Source of the DNA: Laetiporus sulphureus 93-53
Taxonomy: Eukaryota; Basidiomycota; Agaricomycetes; Polyporales; Laetiporaceae
DNA: 64,000 nt
Assembly: GCF_001632365.1 (NCBI RefSeq)
Contig: NW_024468527.1
Span: 390,440 to 454,439 of the forward strand
Direction of reading: 5' to 3'
Position 1 is the first letter of the stretch. Each line of letters opens with the position of its first letter. Positions 24,389 to 36,600 of this stretch are shown piece by piece. The translations under genes and the position numbers were made by a program. The notes beneath the pieces are model-generated. The model had not been told where the DNA came from and made no database searches. It saw only the letters and a program-made list of their open reading frames with translations.

Positions 24389-26122
24389 CTTGCCTATGCA
24401 GTATGCAGGAAAGGACGAGAACCTAGCAGGTCATGACGGTCTGCCTTCACTTAAATATTGCCGGACTGAAATTTTGAGATACGATCAGTTCTGAGTAGCG
24501 CCTGGTAATGACATATTGTGAAAGATACTGACTAGCCCTGAGACGGCAGCAGAAGTCGAGATCGCACGCCCTGTCCATCTGTCATACCTTCGCGCACTTC
24601 GATCTGAGCCCTAAAATCCATTTCCGACACGTCGATGCTTGCCATATCGTTCGCGCACTGGATCCAAGCCCTAAAAACTCATTTCCGACACGTCGATGCT
24701 CGCACTGCGGTATGCATGCCTGCGTTGAGACAGATGTCCGCTTGCGCCAAATCGAATTAGTGCTGCGTACTAAACAAGGTAGGTTAGGATGGCCGGACAT
24801 GACCTCGGCCAATAATCGTACACGAGTGAAGCCGCACCCAGCGATGCGGGGAAGACAAATCGCGTGAGCCGTGAGATCTTGAGAGCTGCATTCCAAAAGC
24901 GTGACTTTCGTGTATCACATCAGACCAATTGCATGCGGCGGCCGCTGCACCTTCGAAAGATACCGATTGAGACCAGGCACTGTAACGTCAGAGAAGAATA
25001 GCTGAAGCTGGCTGCGGTGGGAATAAATAATAGAAAGGTCCCCGATGGGCCGCAACAATGGTGGCGCTGGATCATGTCAAGGGCCATCAATCGAGGAGCA
25101 GTTGATTGGTCTGGGTACGACACCAAAGTTGACGTTGATCGCCTGCCTGGCGGATACTGCCTTTGCCGTTAAAATCGAATTGATTCTGTCGAACAAGTGC
25201 ACCGAAGATCGATAACAGCCATGAGAAGGACCTGTATCAGCTGAAAGGAGGACCAAAGTAGACCTGGTACTGCTTGTCAACGGTACACCTCGCAGAACAT
25301 CCGAAGAGACATAGAATAGAAGAGCTTGGGTTTGAAATTTGTGTACGCACGGCTTGGACTCTTCACGGAAGATACTTTCGGGCCTTCACCGGTCAACTTG
25401 AACACGGCGCCGAGGAACTGGTTCAAACTGGCGCCCGTTTAACAGGACATTGAAGCTTGAGCTTGAAGTCCCGATCCTTGCCTCCCAAATGGAGAATAAA
25501 GCATGCTCACATCGAGGCAAGCATTGCACGTAGGCAAGAGATGCCGCATGTATCATTGAATGTCCCAGTCCAGGCGAGTGCCCATCCATCCCGAAGCTGC
25601 ATATCAGGTTGTTGACCGCAGCCCTACCGTCCCGTAACACCGTGTGATATGCGAGTGGCAGATAATGCAGTGCAGACTAGCCTCGCGAGGGCTATTGCGA
25701 CTTGAAAGATGCGGATTGAACAGGCTCCAGCTGGACGATCACGCTGGTCGGATCCGCAGCCTTCACTGCCTCGTTGACGTCGATGTGACGCTTCTATAGT
25801 AGAAGAGGATCACCTTATTGCGCCAAACTCTATATACACATCGCAGTGCCGAATCAGATACGCGGTCTTCTCTGGCATAGTACTTGCTCAATTTGTCCTG
25901 GGAGTGACAGCACGCATGTTGACACTAGTGGGAGGTTTCAGCATGACTATTCGGATCCGATATGACGGCGACATAGGCAGCGGAGAGGGCTAGAAATAAT
26001 GTAGAGATCGCTAGATTGTAGATGTATGCTTGATACAATGCAACGCAGGTGTAGGCGATAATTCCTGTGTCGGCCGACAGCGCATATCCCAGCATGGACA
26101 GAAGGGAACCTCTTCGCAACTA
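24389..26122. other. decayed, gene-poor stretch beside the PKS
   Basis: Upstream of the PKS start, so it must include its promoter. Leftward frames contain scattered coding-like pieces that do not join into a gene: SFGMDGHSPGLGHSMIHAAS near 25600, FLGAVFKLTGEGPKVSSVK near 25400, QVYFGPPFS near 25250, and an apparent terminal exon at 25692-25792 (HIDVNEAVKAADPTSVIVQL, stop) preceded by a good acceptor (tctatag). I recognise none of these. Taken with the broken gene to the right, the simplest reading is relics of one or more lost genes. Confidence 0.35.
24591..24700. repeat. tandem duplication, two copies of about 49 bp
   Basis: Copy 1 is 24591-24639 and copy 2 is 24652-24700, period 61 bp. 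Both begin cgcgcact and end ttccgacacgtcgatgct, with only a few differences between them (for example taaaatcc versus taaaaactc). It lies about 200 bp upstream of the PKS start codon. Confidence 0.85.
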
Positions 26123-27440
26123 TCATAACTTCTGCGCCGTAAGCACTCCATGAAAATCGACGGGGAACACGGTCTTCATCTCAGCCCGAGCAAGCTCTGT
26201 CATCTCCTTCGCGTCCAGAACAACCATACTGATCCGCATCGCATTCTCGTCGAGTGTGACGCTCAGAAGTATGCCATCGTCTTCAATCGTCCCGTGTCTG
26301 GGCGGGACGAAAATCGGCTGGGACGGCGTGTGCGCGGGCTTGCGCCAGACATTGGACCCGCTGCCCGGAGTGCCGTCTGAGGACGAGGCCATGTCGAGCT
26401 TGATGATGCCATCCGGAAAGGTATGGTGTAGCTTCGAATCGAGTTGCTGATGCCATATGCGAAGTGATACGGCTTGTGGTACACGGAAGGCGCCACGATG
26501 GGAAGCTCGATGCTCTGCGGCTGCGGGGGTGTAAAGTTCACGATGGCGTCCTGTACCTGGAGAGGAGCCGAGGAGCGCGCAGGCAATGGAAGGCGGAAAC
26601 GACGAGCCCGGCCCATTAGCATGTGGTTCTCCATGCAATGATTCCGCGGCTTGTCGAGATGAAGCAAATTGATGACATTGTTATCGGTCAATGACAATGT
26701 CACCGGTGACAGGATCATCGAAGGCGTTCATGTGATGGAAGCAGAAGAGTGAAGGTGTCTAGAGGTCGGCGAATGGCAAGGAAGGGTCGCAACGTATCAA
26801 AGCCCGAACGCAGCTAACCTTGGATTTGCCGACAACTCCGCCGTTGACGTAGAACGACGTGTCTGCCTTCGGGTTCCAGTTGTAGTTGATGGACTCTGCG
26901 ACGTTCTTGTTGAATACAAACGACATCCCATATCTAATGAGATATTTGAAAACTTCCATCAATATCGAAAAGTCAATGAATAACAGGGCAACGCACTGCT
27001 TGGTGTGAGCTTGCCAGACGCAGAGTATGACGAATCGCGTGGGTCGATCTATGCTGCCAGCATCGACGATGCGCTTCTCGAAATCTTCCGCACCTTTGTG
27101 CGAGCGATATGTGACGCGCTGCCCATCGGGGAATATCCCGAAACGATGAGGCATGGCAAGCCCGTCGAACCCAATGCTGGATATTGACCGTCTTAGAGGG
27201 GTCTGCGGTGGTCGGAATGCGGGTCGTGCCTGGGCAGTGCGGTACAGGACTCCGCTGAGTCATGGTGGAATTGATCCGTGGACTGTGTCGAGGTCGACTG
27301 GTGTGCGCTGTTCGCAAAGCTTGCTGCACATGAGGCCACGATGTGATGCGGCCGGCGATGGGAGGGCACGACATGAAGAAAGGCGAGCTAGCGTGGACAC
27401 AAGAACTTGTGAGGCAGACATTAAGGGAATAGACTAGCAA
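26123..27440 (-). pseudogene. carotenoid cleavage oxygenase pseudogene
   Basis: Relic of an RPE65/carotenoid oxygenase family enzyme (nonhaem iron cleavage of carotenoid double bonds). Family segments appear in order in shifting frames: EQRTPVDLDTVHGSIPP, LSGVLYRT, PGTTRIPTTADPSKTVNIQH, FDGLAMPHRFGIFPDGQRV, EDFEKRIVDAG, RFVILCVWQAH, NPKADTSFYV, LFCFHHMNAFDDPVTGDIV, SIELPIVAPSVY, PIFVPPRHGTIEDDG and FPVDFHGVL with the stop at 26123. Lesions: TGA at 27260-27262 where family members have Trp; frameshifts near 27234, 27171, 26690 and 26438; and loss of the central 100-150 residues near 27045, which carry two of the four iron-binding His. A further shift is likely near 27325. Sequencing error at homopolymers could explain single shifts but not the whole set. 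Confidence 0.8.
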
Positions 27441-27769
27441 GTGCGGTGTTTGGGCGGGCTGTATGCCACCGAGTTTCTAGCAAGCGCCTCGTCCATTGCC
27501 GAGATTCGATCGGGGATGGATGATGTTACGTAAGCACGCGATGCTACCTTGGCCGCGATGGGTCGCCGCCTCCTCGATGACATGCCCCATGTACATCAAA
27601 ATAATGCAGCCACTACTTCTTCGTCCCCCTTGTATTCTCAGGCCTCATGTTTCATTGCCTGTGCAGCTGCACCGACAATCGCACGACCCGGCCTTGTATC
27701 TGAGCGAACATGGTGCACTGTCTCCCGCCCCAACTGCTTTTTGAAGCGCCAGCAGCCCCGGACTTGACC
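27441..27769. other. intergenic, promoter side of the MFS gene
   Basis: Between the decayed oxygenase (leftward) and the antiporter (rightward), so originally a divergent promoter. No other feature seen. Confidence 0.4.
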
Positions 27770-29917
27770 ATGGAGAAGAACATGGCCGCAGACGAGGCGT
27801 GTTCGCGGAATGAGTCCCCCGCGTTGCCAGCAGACGCGTTCAATGAAGAGGCATACCACATCAATGGACACAGGCGGATTGTGGTGCTTACCGCCCTCGG
27901 GCTGGTCCTCTTCATCTCAGCGTTGGACTCGACTATAGGTGCGCCTGCCCCATGCTTTTGCAGCATATAGTCTCTTCTCACGCGTTATGCAGTGTCGGTC
28001 GCATTGCCTGTCATCGGTTCTGACTTCAATGATTATTCACGCTCTAGTTGGATTGTTACTGCGTATCTCATCACTTACACAGGTACTCGTGCCACTCTAC
28101 GCGGTAACATGACTTCTGGTGTTCACTCTTTCCTCCAGCATTCCTTCCTATTGTATCTAAATTCACTGACATTCTGGGGCGTAGGCCCGTTCTTGTGTTA
28201 TCAACAATCTTCTTCATGGTGCGATGTCGTCTGCAATGGACCTGCTCTTGTTATAATTCTGATGGCGACGACAGATCTGGTCTGGAGCATGCGGTGGCGC
28301 AAAGACCATGAATCAGCTTATTGTCTTCCGCGCAATGCAAGGCATCGGAGGTTCGGCTATCTACTCCGCTGTGATCGTTACCCTAAGTACCTTTGTTTCG
28401 AAGGTATGTTCCACGACGACTCCTGCTTCACAAGCTGCTAATTAGCACTTTAGCAAGAGGTAGCCAAGTACACTCCCATGATCGGCGTTGTGTACGCTTT
28501 GAGTAGCGTTGCTGGCCCTTTAATAGGAGGAGCTATCGTGTCACACACTCATTGGGGTGAGCTGGTGCTTTTGATTTACGTGTCGAATTGATCTAGAGGG
28601 ATCAATCTAGGCTGGATCTTCTTTGTGAATCTACCCATTGGGTTCGTTGGGACAATTCTCCTGCTATATGGACTGTCGGATCCCTATCGCGATCAAGACT
28701 GGCGTTTGGTCTCTCGACGTCTTGATTGGATCGGAAGCTTCTTGCTCCTTGCAAGTAGTGTCCTCCTGTGCTTCGGTGTAAGCATCCACAACTTCTAGTT
28801 TGATATCATAATTGGCTCAACGACAGGTTACTGATTGCACAAACAGCTGCAAGTAGGTGGAACGAAGGGCTATCCCTGGGTATCTGCGAAGGTCCTCGCT
28901 CCACTCATCATCTCGGGATGTATAGTCCCCGTGTTCATCTACTTCGAGACCCGCCATCCAGAGCCTCTTGTCCCATTGCGACTATTTCGTAGTCGCAACT
29001 TTGCGTTCATCATTCTCTTCACGCTGTGCCTCGGTGCTGGCTTTTACACTGTGACTATCTACCTCCCGCAACGGATGGAGATTGTCAACCGTCTCTCTGC
29101 CATCACTTCTGGCGTACGCATGCTCCCTCAGCTTACGCTCGTTGGCGTTGTCTCCTTCATATCTGGCGCAATAGTCATGATTACCCGACGCTACCTTCTC
29201 CTGATGTGGTTCTCATCCTGCGTCGGTGCCATCGGGTGTGGTCTCCTTACCATCCTGACCGCACAGACCCGCTTCCCGCAGCAATACGGCTTCGAGGCAC
29301 TCATCGGCTACTCAGTTGGTATCACTATCCCCGTATCCACAATGATCGTGCAGTTCTCCACGGACCGTCCGGACCTGGCCTCCGCGACAGGCTTTCAGTC
29401 GTTCGCGCGCCAACTTGGCGGAGTCGTCGCCATCTCCATCTCCACCGCGGTCCTCAACAGCCGCGTGGAGGCCAAGCTGAACATGCTCGAAGGTACGGAT
29501 AGCCCGTTGGCTAGTGCGGCGCTCCGGGAAGCTATCCTAGAGGACCCGACGGGTGTGATGAGCGAGTTGAGCTCATCGGCACGCGAATATGTGCAGGCGG
29601 CGTATAGCGACGGGTTCTCGAAGGTGTTTCTTGCGGGAGCAGTGTGGCTGGCGGTGAGTGCGCTGGCGACGTTTGCGCTGGAGCATAAGCTTCCTCCGGA
29701 GCTTGAACGGAAGAAGCCGGTCGTGGGAGCAGCAGCAGAGAGTCAGGGCCCTGAAGGCGAGACGGTAGTTGACGTTGACGTGCCATCTCAAGAGAAGTCT
29801 GCAGACGTCGAAAGGCATCAACAGGCTACTCAGCCGATGGTGGTCGAGTCCAGGATGGATCCCGTGCAAGGCCGGTCGGCCTCCGTCGATCAAGAAGCTG
29901 CAGATGGTAGAGTCTAA
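27770..29917 (+). CDS. MFS drug:H+ antiporter (14-TM type)
   Basis: Plasma-membrane exporter of the major facilitator superfamily, DHA2-like. ATG at 27770 (MEKNMAADEAC); an in-frame non-ATG extension to 27710 is unlikely. Seven exons join as IVVLTALGLVLFISALDSTI, VSVALPVIGSDFN..SSWIVTAYL, AFLPIVSKFTDILGRRPV (motif A, loop 2-3), GACGGAKTMNQLIVFRAMQG with IGGSAIYS, EVAKYTPMIGVVYALSSVAG, WIFFVNLPIGFVGTILL, and a long last exon (from about 28847) with the remaining helices and RDLA..FQSFARQLGGVVAISI-type motif C-like sequence. A hydrophilic tail of about 90 residues follows TM14. Its position near a secondary-metabolite synthase suggests export of that product or self-protection, an inference. 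All splice junctions keep the frame. Confidence 0.9.
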
Positions 29918-31504
29918 GTCGAGTCAAGTTTATACCTCGCCTTAGAATGACGCCTCCTGTGGGAGCTGGATCTGCGTATAGGGACGTCTACTATTAAAGT
30001 ATCTTCTTGCATGGTCAACATCTCTAGGAGTTCGGCGTTTTGTGACGGTGAAGTAGATATTTCATGCCGCTATCTTGGTGGGTAGCACATCCCTTCTGCA
30101 TTCGCCTCTGTGAATCCAGTTTCGCCTCCAATATGTTTATCGACTTTAGCTAGATTTCTTGATATCGTAACGCCCTCCAACATAATGCTGATACATTTAC
30201 GCGATTGACTTGACGGACTTGACGGCTCAATAGCAACTCTGATACGATAATTTTGTACGTCCCATGTTCGTGAAAGATGGTGTGATGCATTTGCCACCAG
30301 GATTACCTTCCTCTGCTGTCAGTGCTAGCGCTTCATGTTGGCTTCTGCGTTTCACCATACCGAATTGGCACTCGTCAGCTGGCATGGCTTGCGGATGGTA
30401 GCTATCTGTTTTTGCCACTCGCCCCGTGACTGCTCAGTGCACACCGTTGTCCATCTTGGAACGAGTACCTTCTAGGCAGCCGTACAGCCTCAGATGTCTA
30501 ATGACACATATATAGATATCGGATGAGCCTTCCTTACGCTCACGTACGCTCATGGCTGCAAGCCGACCAATTAAGGTGGAATCTGGATCAAAACGCGCTT
30601 GTGGCGCGAGCGGCGACGCGTCGCTCCTACAGCACGTGACCGTATGCGAAGGCTAGCGCCAGCGTCGAAATCTCATGCGCATTCCTGCAGCATCCACATC
30701 CAGTTCCACCAGGCATGGCCGTTGCATCAGAACATGTCCAAGGTTCTCGAACTATGCACAACACGGAATTTCTCTCGGAGCAGCTACCGATAGCTGTCTG
30801 ACGATTGAGCACGAGTGGCGCGTTGATGGGGCCTGTCACTGATGCTAGACAGGGCTTGTAATCGTATGGTTTCTCCAGTCGATGAATCTCTCGCTCACAC
30901 TGAACTATATGTTCCTCTGCTACTTACGCAACATACACCGTACCTTATTCAATGCATACATTTGACCACTTGGTAGTCAGGATTGCTTCCGGCGTGATCC
31001 GTGCCAGTGTAACCTAGGTATCCATGAATGAAGAGCATCGCCATAGGCTTCTCTGGCATCCTAATTATCAGCAGCTATTGAAGTGATCGACTAGCCACAC
31101 ACCTTTCGCGCTCGAAGATTGCTAATGACAGCCAGAGGACGGTGCGTAAGGCCCCATATCGTACGTTCGATGCTCCATTGACTGATCGCCACAGTGCTGC
31201 GCCATGATTCTTTCAGCGGAAACGCTGCGCCATAAAGTTAAAAGTCAATCACAACAGTCTCTGGTTACTGTGCCGACCATGGCAATACCCCGTTTTAAGC
31301 TGGTCGTCTGTACCTCTCTAGCCTGCTTTGTGTAACAAATTTCATCAGTTCCGATCGAGAGGACTACGATGTTGTGGTGGCGGGCCTTTACGTACCTGAC
31401 AACGACATGCATGACTCCTTTCGTTACAATAGCATGGAAGCTATAAAAGCACCACAGTGCGGCCGCTGGAAAACTCGCGAAGAACAGCTGAAAGATACTT
31501 CTCC
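29918..31504. other. intergenic, with possible hydrolase-like relic
   Basis: No complete gene. On the minus strand at about 30950-31430, coding-like pieces are separated by a plausible intron (gtgtgtgg..ataattag, about 31063-31105): VMHVVVRYVKARHHNIVVLS, then PEKPMAMLFIHGYLGYTG and HAGSNPDYQVVK. The pieces look like a hydrolase but no catalytic triad can be assembled. Around 30070-30420 there are open leftward frames without recognisable content. A small direct repeat, cttacgctcacgtacgct, lies at about 30533-30551. Confidence 0.35.
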
Positions 31505-32843
31505 ATGGATTCGTACTCGGGTCTCTTTGGCAGCCCGGACCTGAACAGGCCGCTAGAACTTGAAGAAATATTCGATATTAACAGGTTCTACGGTGAATCC
31601 AGGTCGGTCAACTTTTTACTGGCGCCCCGTGCCACATCGAAGCTCACGGATACTACCTCAGTCAGGATGCGGCTTCCGAAGGACAGCAGCACAACCTCGA
31701 TCTACTTCAGAATCGCGATTATAACATAGACCAGCACCTGGCCGCTGGAGTCGCCTACGCCGATGGCACCGAAGCATGGTAAGCACTGTATGTGTGTTCC
31801 AGGACTTACGGTCATATCTTGATCATAAACGATAGGGTACCACCTCCACTCGTTCAAGACTACACACATCAACATATGGAACAGCGCCACACGCCACCGA
31901 CCGCTACCGTCAATGCAACGTGAGTTCTTCTGGCTATCCCCACTACTGTCATAACGGAAGTGAATACTGTTTTCCCACGTAGGGCCGCCATACCGACCGC
32001 TCCAGATCACAACTCATATCATACCGCTCCGAACGCGTCTGAACCCTGCCAGAACGTACCAGGATGGGGTTTCAACTCTCACATTGGCCCCTACGATGGA
32101 AGCAATCCTTTACCTCCGGAGCCCTTCTCCGCCGAGGAGACCTATGGCTATTATGACCACCTTAGGCAACACCAACACTACACTGGCGCACAGCAACAAA
32201 CCGGTCGGCCGCCTGTCACGAGTGTGGCGAGCTGCCCATTTCAAGAGTCCTACAACTACTGCATCCCATTTATCTTCTACCCAGGATACCATCGATGCTG
32301 CTGCGCCGTGCAGCCCCGATGTCTTCGAAACAAAAACCCGCTTACTAGCGGGATGTCACGAGAGACAACATCTCCCCATGTGCAGACACCGTTCGTCAAT
32401 GCGCATAACGGTGTACATCATCGATTTGGACAACCCTATTGTCAGTCTGCAATGACAGCCGAAGTGATGGGAGGCGCGCCCCACTCTCTCATGGCCAGGT
32501 GAGTCGCTCATCATGCATCAGCTATGGCAAGAGTAATCTCATGACGGCGTATCGATAAGGTCCGTCGCAGAGCCCGCTCCGCAAGCATCGCTGCCCTCTA
32601 TAGGGCGAACGGCGGCGAGTGGGCTGTATTACCAGGATCCACCGTCTGTATGTGTGCATAATATCGGCAGGTCTAATGGGTAAGTGCCGTCATCCTCTGG
32701 CCAAGAATCAATTTGTATTGCCAAACCATGATACTTATACGTGTATTTCTAGACCTACTTATTCCACCAAAGCCATTCAGACTGAATCGATAGAGACAAG
32801 TCGTACTGATGTTTGGAACACTCATATCCGTGCTCGCTTTTAG
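31505..32843 (+). CDS. orphan five-exon or longer gene, unknown function
   Basis: No known domain. The frames join cleanly from ATG 31505: MDSYSGLFGSPDLNRPLEL..INRFY, intron (gtgaat..cgaag), AHGYYLSQDAASEGQQHNLD..DGTEAW, intron (gtaagc..gatag, ending near 31836), VPPPLVQDYTHQHMEQ..VNAT, intron (gtgagt..cgtag, ending 31981), a long exon AAIPTAPDHNSYHTAPNAS..MTAEVMGGAPHSLMA ending near 32498, then SVAEPAPQASLPSIGRTAAS, an intron (32687 to about 32752, gtaagt..tctag) and PTYSTKAIQTESIETSRT with stop at 32841-32843. About 370 residues, rich in Gln, His, Tyr, Pro and Ser, predicted mostly disordered. Could be a transcription-related protein, but there is no evidence for this. Confidence 0.55.
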
Positions 32844-33652
32844 TTAACGTTATGTAGACCTCTTTGGCTTAGTAGGGGAAGCTGTGTTCTGTACACATGC
32901 ATTAACGTAGATATGCCTATCACCATATAGATAAAGCACTGATTCATATATCTCTTTTGATTTACCTTGGAGTTGAAAGGTTATCATTCTGTCTCGCGAG
33001 GACGCGGAGAGGTTGGCCGTTGATGTACTATCATGATCTAGTATTCCGAAGACACATGTTCTTGCCTTGGCAACCACGGCACGAGTGCTTTTAAAACATA
33101 AGTGGCTTCCGGACAAGGCAGAGTGGATGTCCTTCTGTGAGCATTTGTGAGGCACCTCACATAAAACAGCTAATCAGTCGACCTGAACAAGCAACTGTAC
33201 CCTGGTTCGGCACATACTATATACAGTTGCAGCAACGCACTGTACATGTCGTGGGTTCCTCGAAATGCGGACGCATTTCAAAAATTATGCGCCGCAGGAA
33301 AACCTACTAACGACTGCGCGCCCATTATGTTGCCGCACTCAGCATTATATTTGTGAAGATCTCGCAGCTCCTCAGCCTCGGGCGTCCGCGTCAGTGCCAG
33401 TGGTCGTGCAGACATATCGCCATGCTTGCATGACTTTCGATATGATCATGCCTAAGTAGCTAGCTATAGCTCGCTGTTGCGACGGACTACTGTTACACCA
33501 AATCGGATAAAGTGGCGCTAAAGCTACAAGACCCTGAACCTCCACACAAATGCTATCAAACCGAGAAAATCCGATGCTTGCGAAAACTGATATGAAATGC
33601 AATGAACACGACCAACTTTACCTCTGCACCTCCCGTAAAACATGTGCCTCAT
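32844..33652. other. convergent intergenic region
   Basis: Between the 3' ends of the orphan gene and the leftward disordered-protein gene. Frames are short and not coding-like; no repeat recognised. Confidence 0.45.
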
Positions 33653-36600
33653 TCACCTGCCTCCCCGCGTAGTCTCCCCAAACTCCAGTCCCAACGCCCG
33701 CAGAAACCGCCTCTCCTCCTCCTTCTCCACCATCGCACGCGCATCTTCCGGTTCCTCCTCTGAGCCCATCGAAGAACGGATGCCCATGCTCAGACTCGGG
33801 CTCAAATCGATATGTTTCGTGGTCGGAGTCTCTCCCTCCTCGTCAAACGCGGCCCCGGGTTCGCCATCTGACTCTTCCCCTTCCCCGCGTACCGTCGTTC
33901 TCACAATCGTGCTGCGAGGTCCTCCGTCCACAAGCGATATCGCGCGGGATGAGCCCCCGTCAACTTCGCGCTCGAACATGCTCCCACAGCTATCCGTGAA
34001 AGTCGCACTGCGCGCGAAGCTCATGGTATCCAATTCGGATTCGGGCCTGCTGGCGACGTAGTCACCAACCTCCAGCATTTCCGGCGTAGTCTGTGCACGA
34101 CTTCTACGGAAATCAAGGTCGTTCGACAGGTGAGAAGTTGGCGACGCTGTCTCCGCACGCGCGGGGCGTGGCGGGGACGACGGCATCGAGAACCCGAACC
34201 CGGGAGTGAACATGTCGAAGCGCACCCCGGCGTCGAGGATCGTACTGAAAGTGCTGCCCCGAACGCGTCGTCCTATGCTAGACGGACCAGTTGGCGTAGT
34301 GGGCTCCGTCACGTCGAGATCGCTGCGCCTTCCGACAGAAACAATCATGCTCCTCGCACGCATCGCTCGCCTGGAGATCACAGATGACAACGAGAACCTA
34401 CGCGATTGTACTTGTATCTCGGCTTGATCGTTGGGTTCGGTACTCCTCTGCGGTTGCTGTACAGCATTTGAGGATTCCACGGGTAGACGATCGTACATGG
34501 CGCTCGCTGGTGAAGACGGAATCCTCGTAGGCTCCGTCGCTAGCATGGTCGTGTCAGGTAAACCTTCGTCCGGATTGTACGCGACACCGAGCGCGGCGCG
34601 CTGCTCGTCCTTGCCCTTACTTGGCTGATGCATCCTGAAATGCGATCCGCTCACCTCGATCATACTCCCTCTTGATTGCCGGTCCATGCTGGTCGGCCTA
34701 ACCTCATCCCTTTCGTCCATCCGCTTCTCCAGCTTGACCGTCTCCTCCAGTGCTGCAGGACTTGAACGAGACGCATGCGAGTCATCCACCGTCCTCTTCG
34801 CGCCGCTCTCACTCGAACTTCCGAGCGCAATGCTCGCATGTCCTGCTGGCCTCTTACTACTCTTCTTGTCCGCCACATGAGCCGCAGCCGACCTCGACGG
34901 TCCTACATTCACCTCGCTCTGTCTAGCATCCAAGCCTATACCACTGAGCATGCTCATCGGTCTCACTGGCAATGCATAAACCACGCTGTCATCCACATTC
35001 ACGGGTTCATGATCGACCGACCGGGGAAAGTCCGGCACCGGCGGATGAGGCATGACCGTCGCTTTCAGCGCGTCCATCCTCGACTTCGTCAGGACGGAAG
35101 ACACGGAGAACCGTCGTGCTTTCTGGGCCTCGCGCCGTCCATCTATACCACTGATTGTCTCTATCGTAGGAGCAGTGACTGTCCGCGCTCGGATGATGTG
35201 ACCTCCTTCCTTGTGGTTCTCAGCAGCAGGCTGCACTGAAGCCGACTTGTGGCCACGCATGTGAAATGGCCTCGACAGCAACGGATGCCCGGCAGCCTCA
35301 TCCTCCAAGGGCAGGAACGACTCGCATCTCGGCGTCTTCGGCGTCCTCGGATAGACAGAAGGCAACATCGACATCGGCAGCGACAAAGAGCGGCGCGAGG
35401 TACGCACGTCTCTGGCAGGAATCTCCGGCGCAGGAATGGGATGCATCTGTGCACGCACATCCAGTTAGACAGGAACAGGCAGTCAAAGGGCGCGCATACA
35501 CTCACCGGCCTATATCCTACCTCCGTCACGGCTGTCGTCGTCGTCCTTTGCACTCCCAGCTTTGCACTGCCGTCTAAGCTTCCTCTTCGCTCTTTCTCGG
35601 CGCCCTTCCCTCCAAAAAGGCTGACGATTCGCCCACCCAATTTCCGCATTCTGCCGAACACAAGGAGCTTCATCGGGCGGTCCCTCCCTGCACCCTCACG
35701 CACTCCTTGTTCGGGAGGAGGCCCAACGTCCACAGGACTGCTAATCGTACGCGTCACCCTCGGGAGAGGCGTGTGTGGCGAATGGGGCAGCGGGGCACTT
35801 TGCCTGCGAATCCGCGCTTTCATTATCTTCGCGCCCTCAAGGTCAACAGGATCTTCGTTCTCAGCTTCCGCCTCTGGAGTCGGTTCGGAGTCATCGTACC
35901 GGTGGCCGTGCCCGTCACTTGTGGTCGCACAAGCATTCACCGCCAGCGCAAGACTCGGAGCATCCGAGTCGCTCGTATATGCGCGCATATGTGGTGACGC
36001 GCACGCTTTACGTGCAATAATGACTCTCTCCGCTTCGCATACCACTGCGGAGTGGATAGAGGCGGGCAAAGATAGCGTTGAGCTCATCGCGGACGCTGCA
36101 GCCGCAGCGGCACGCGCGAACGCGTCGAGGTCAGCGGATGTGCGAGGAGACGGCTGCTTGTGCACGAGGACGTGTGGGCTGTGGCCCGAGTCTGCTTCGG
36201 GTGGGAGAACGGGCGAGTCGGCAAAACTGTATGCGGAGACGGATGAGGGATGAGAAGGATTCCCTGTGTTCATATTATGCTCTCCACCGAGTGACTTGGC
36301 AGTGTGCTCTTGCGCGCTAGCCCGTGAAATTGAGGTCTCCCGTGGATCCTCCAAAGCCGCATCTATATCTCCAGATAATGGAAATGAGGCACTGAATGCA
36401 GCGGACATGGAATTTGACGGTGAGCCGACAGAGGATGGGCTGTCTCCCATGGACGCTGTAGCGTATGATATGCTCGTAAAGTCCAAACTGATCGTAGAAA
36501 AATTCAGAACCGGCTGATCGAGGAAGCTAAGTGACGTTGACATCGTGGTATCGGGCGTCGCGTCCGTCATTGGTATGCTGGTATTATTGTTGAAATGCTT

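Noticed and set aside
25410..25430. ggttcaaact as a tRNA B box
   Set aside because: No A box or acceptor stem at the proper distance.
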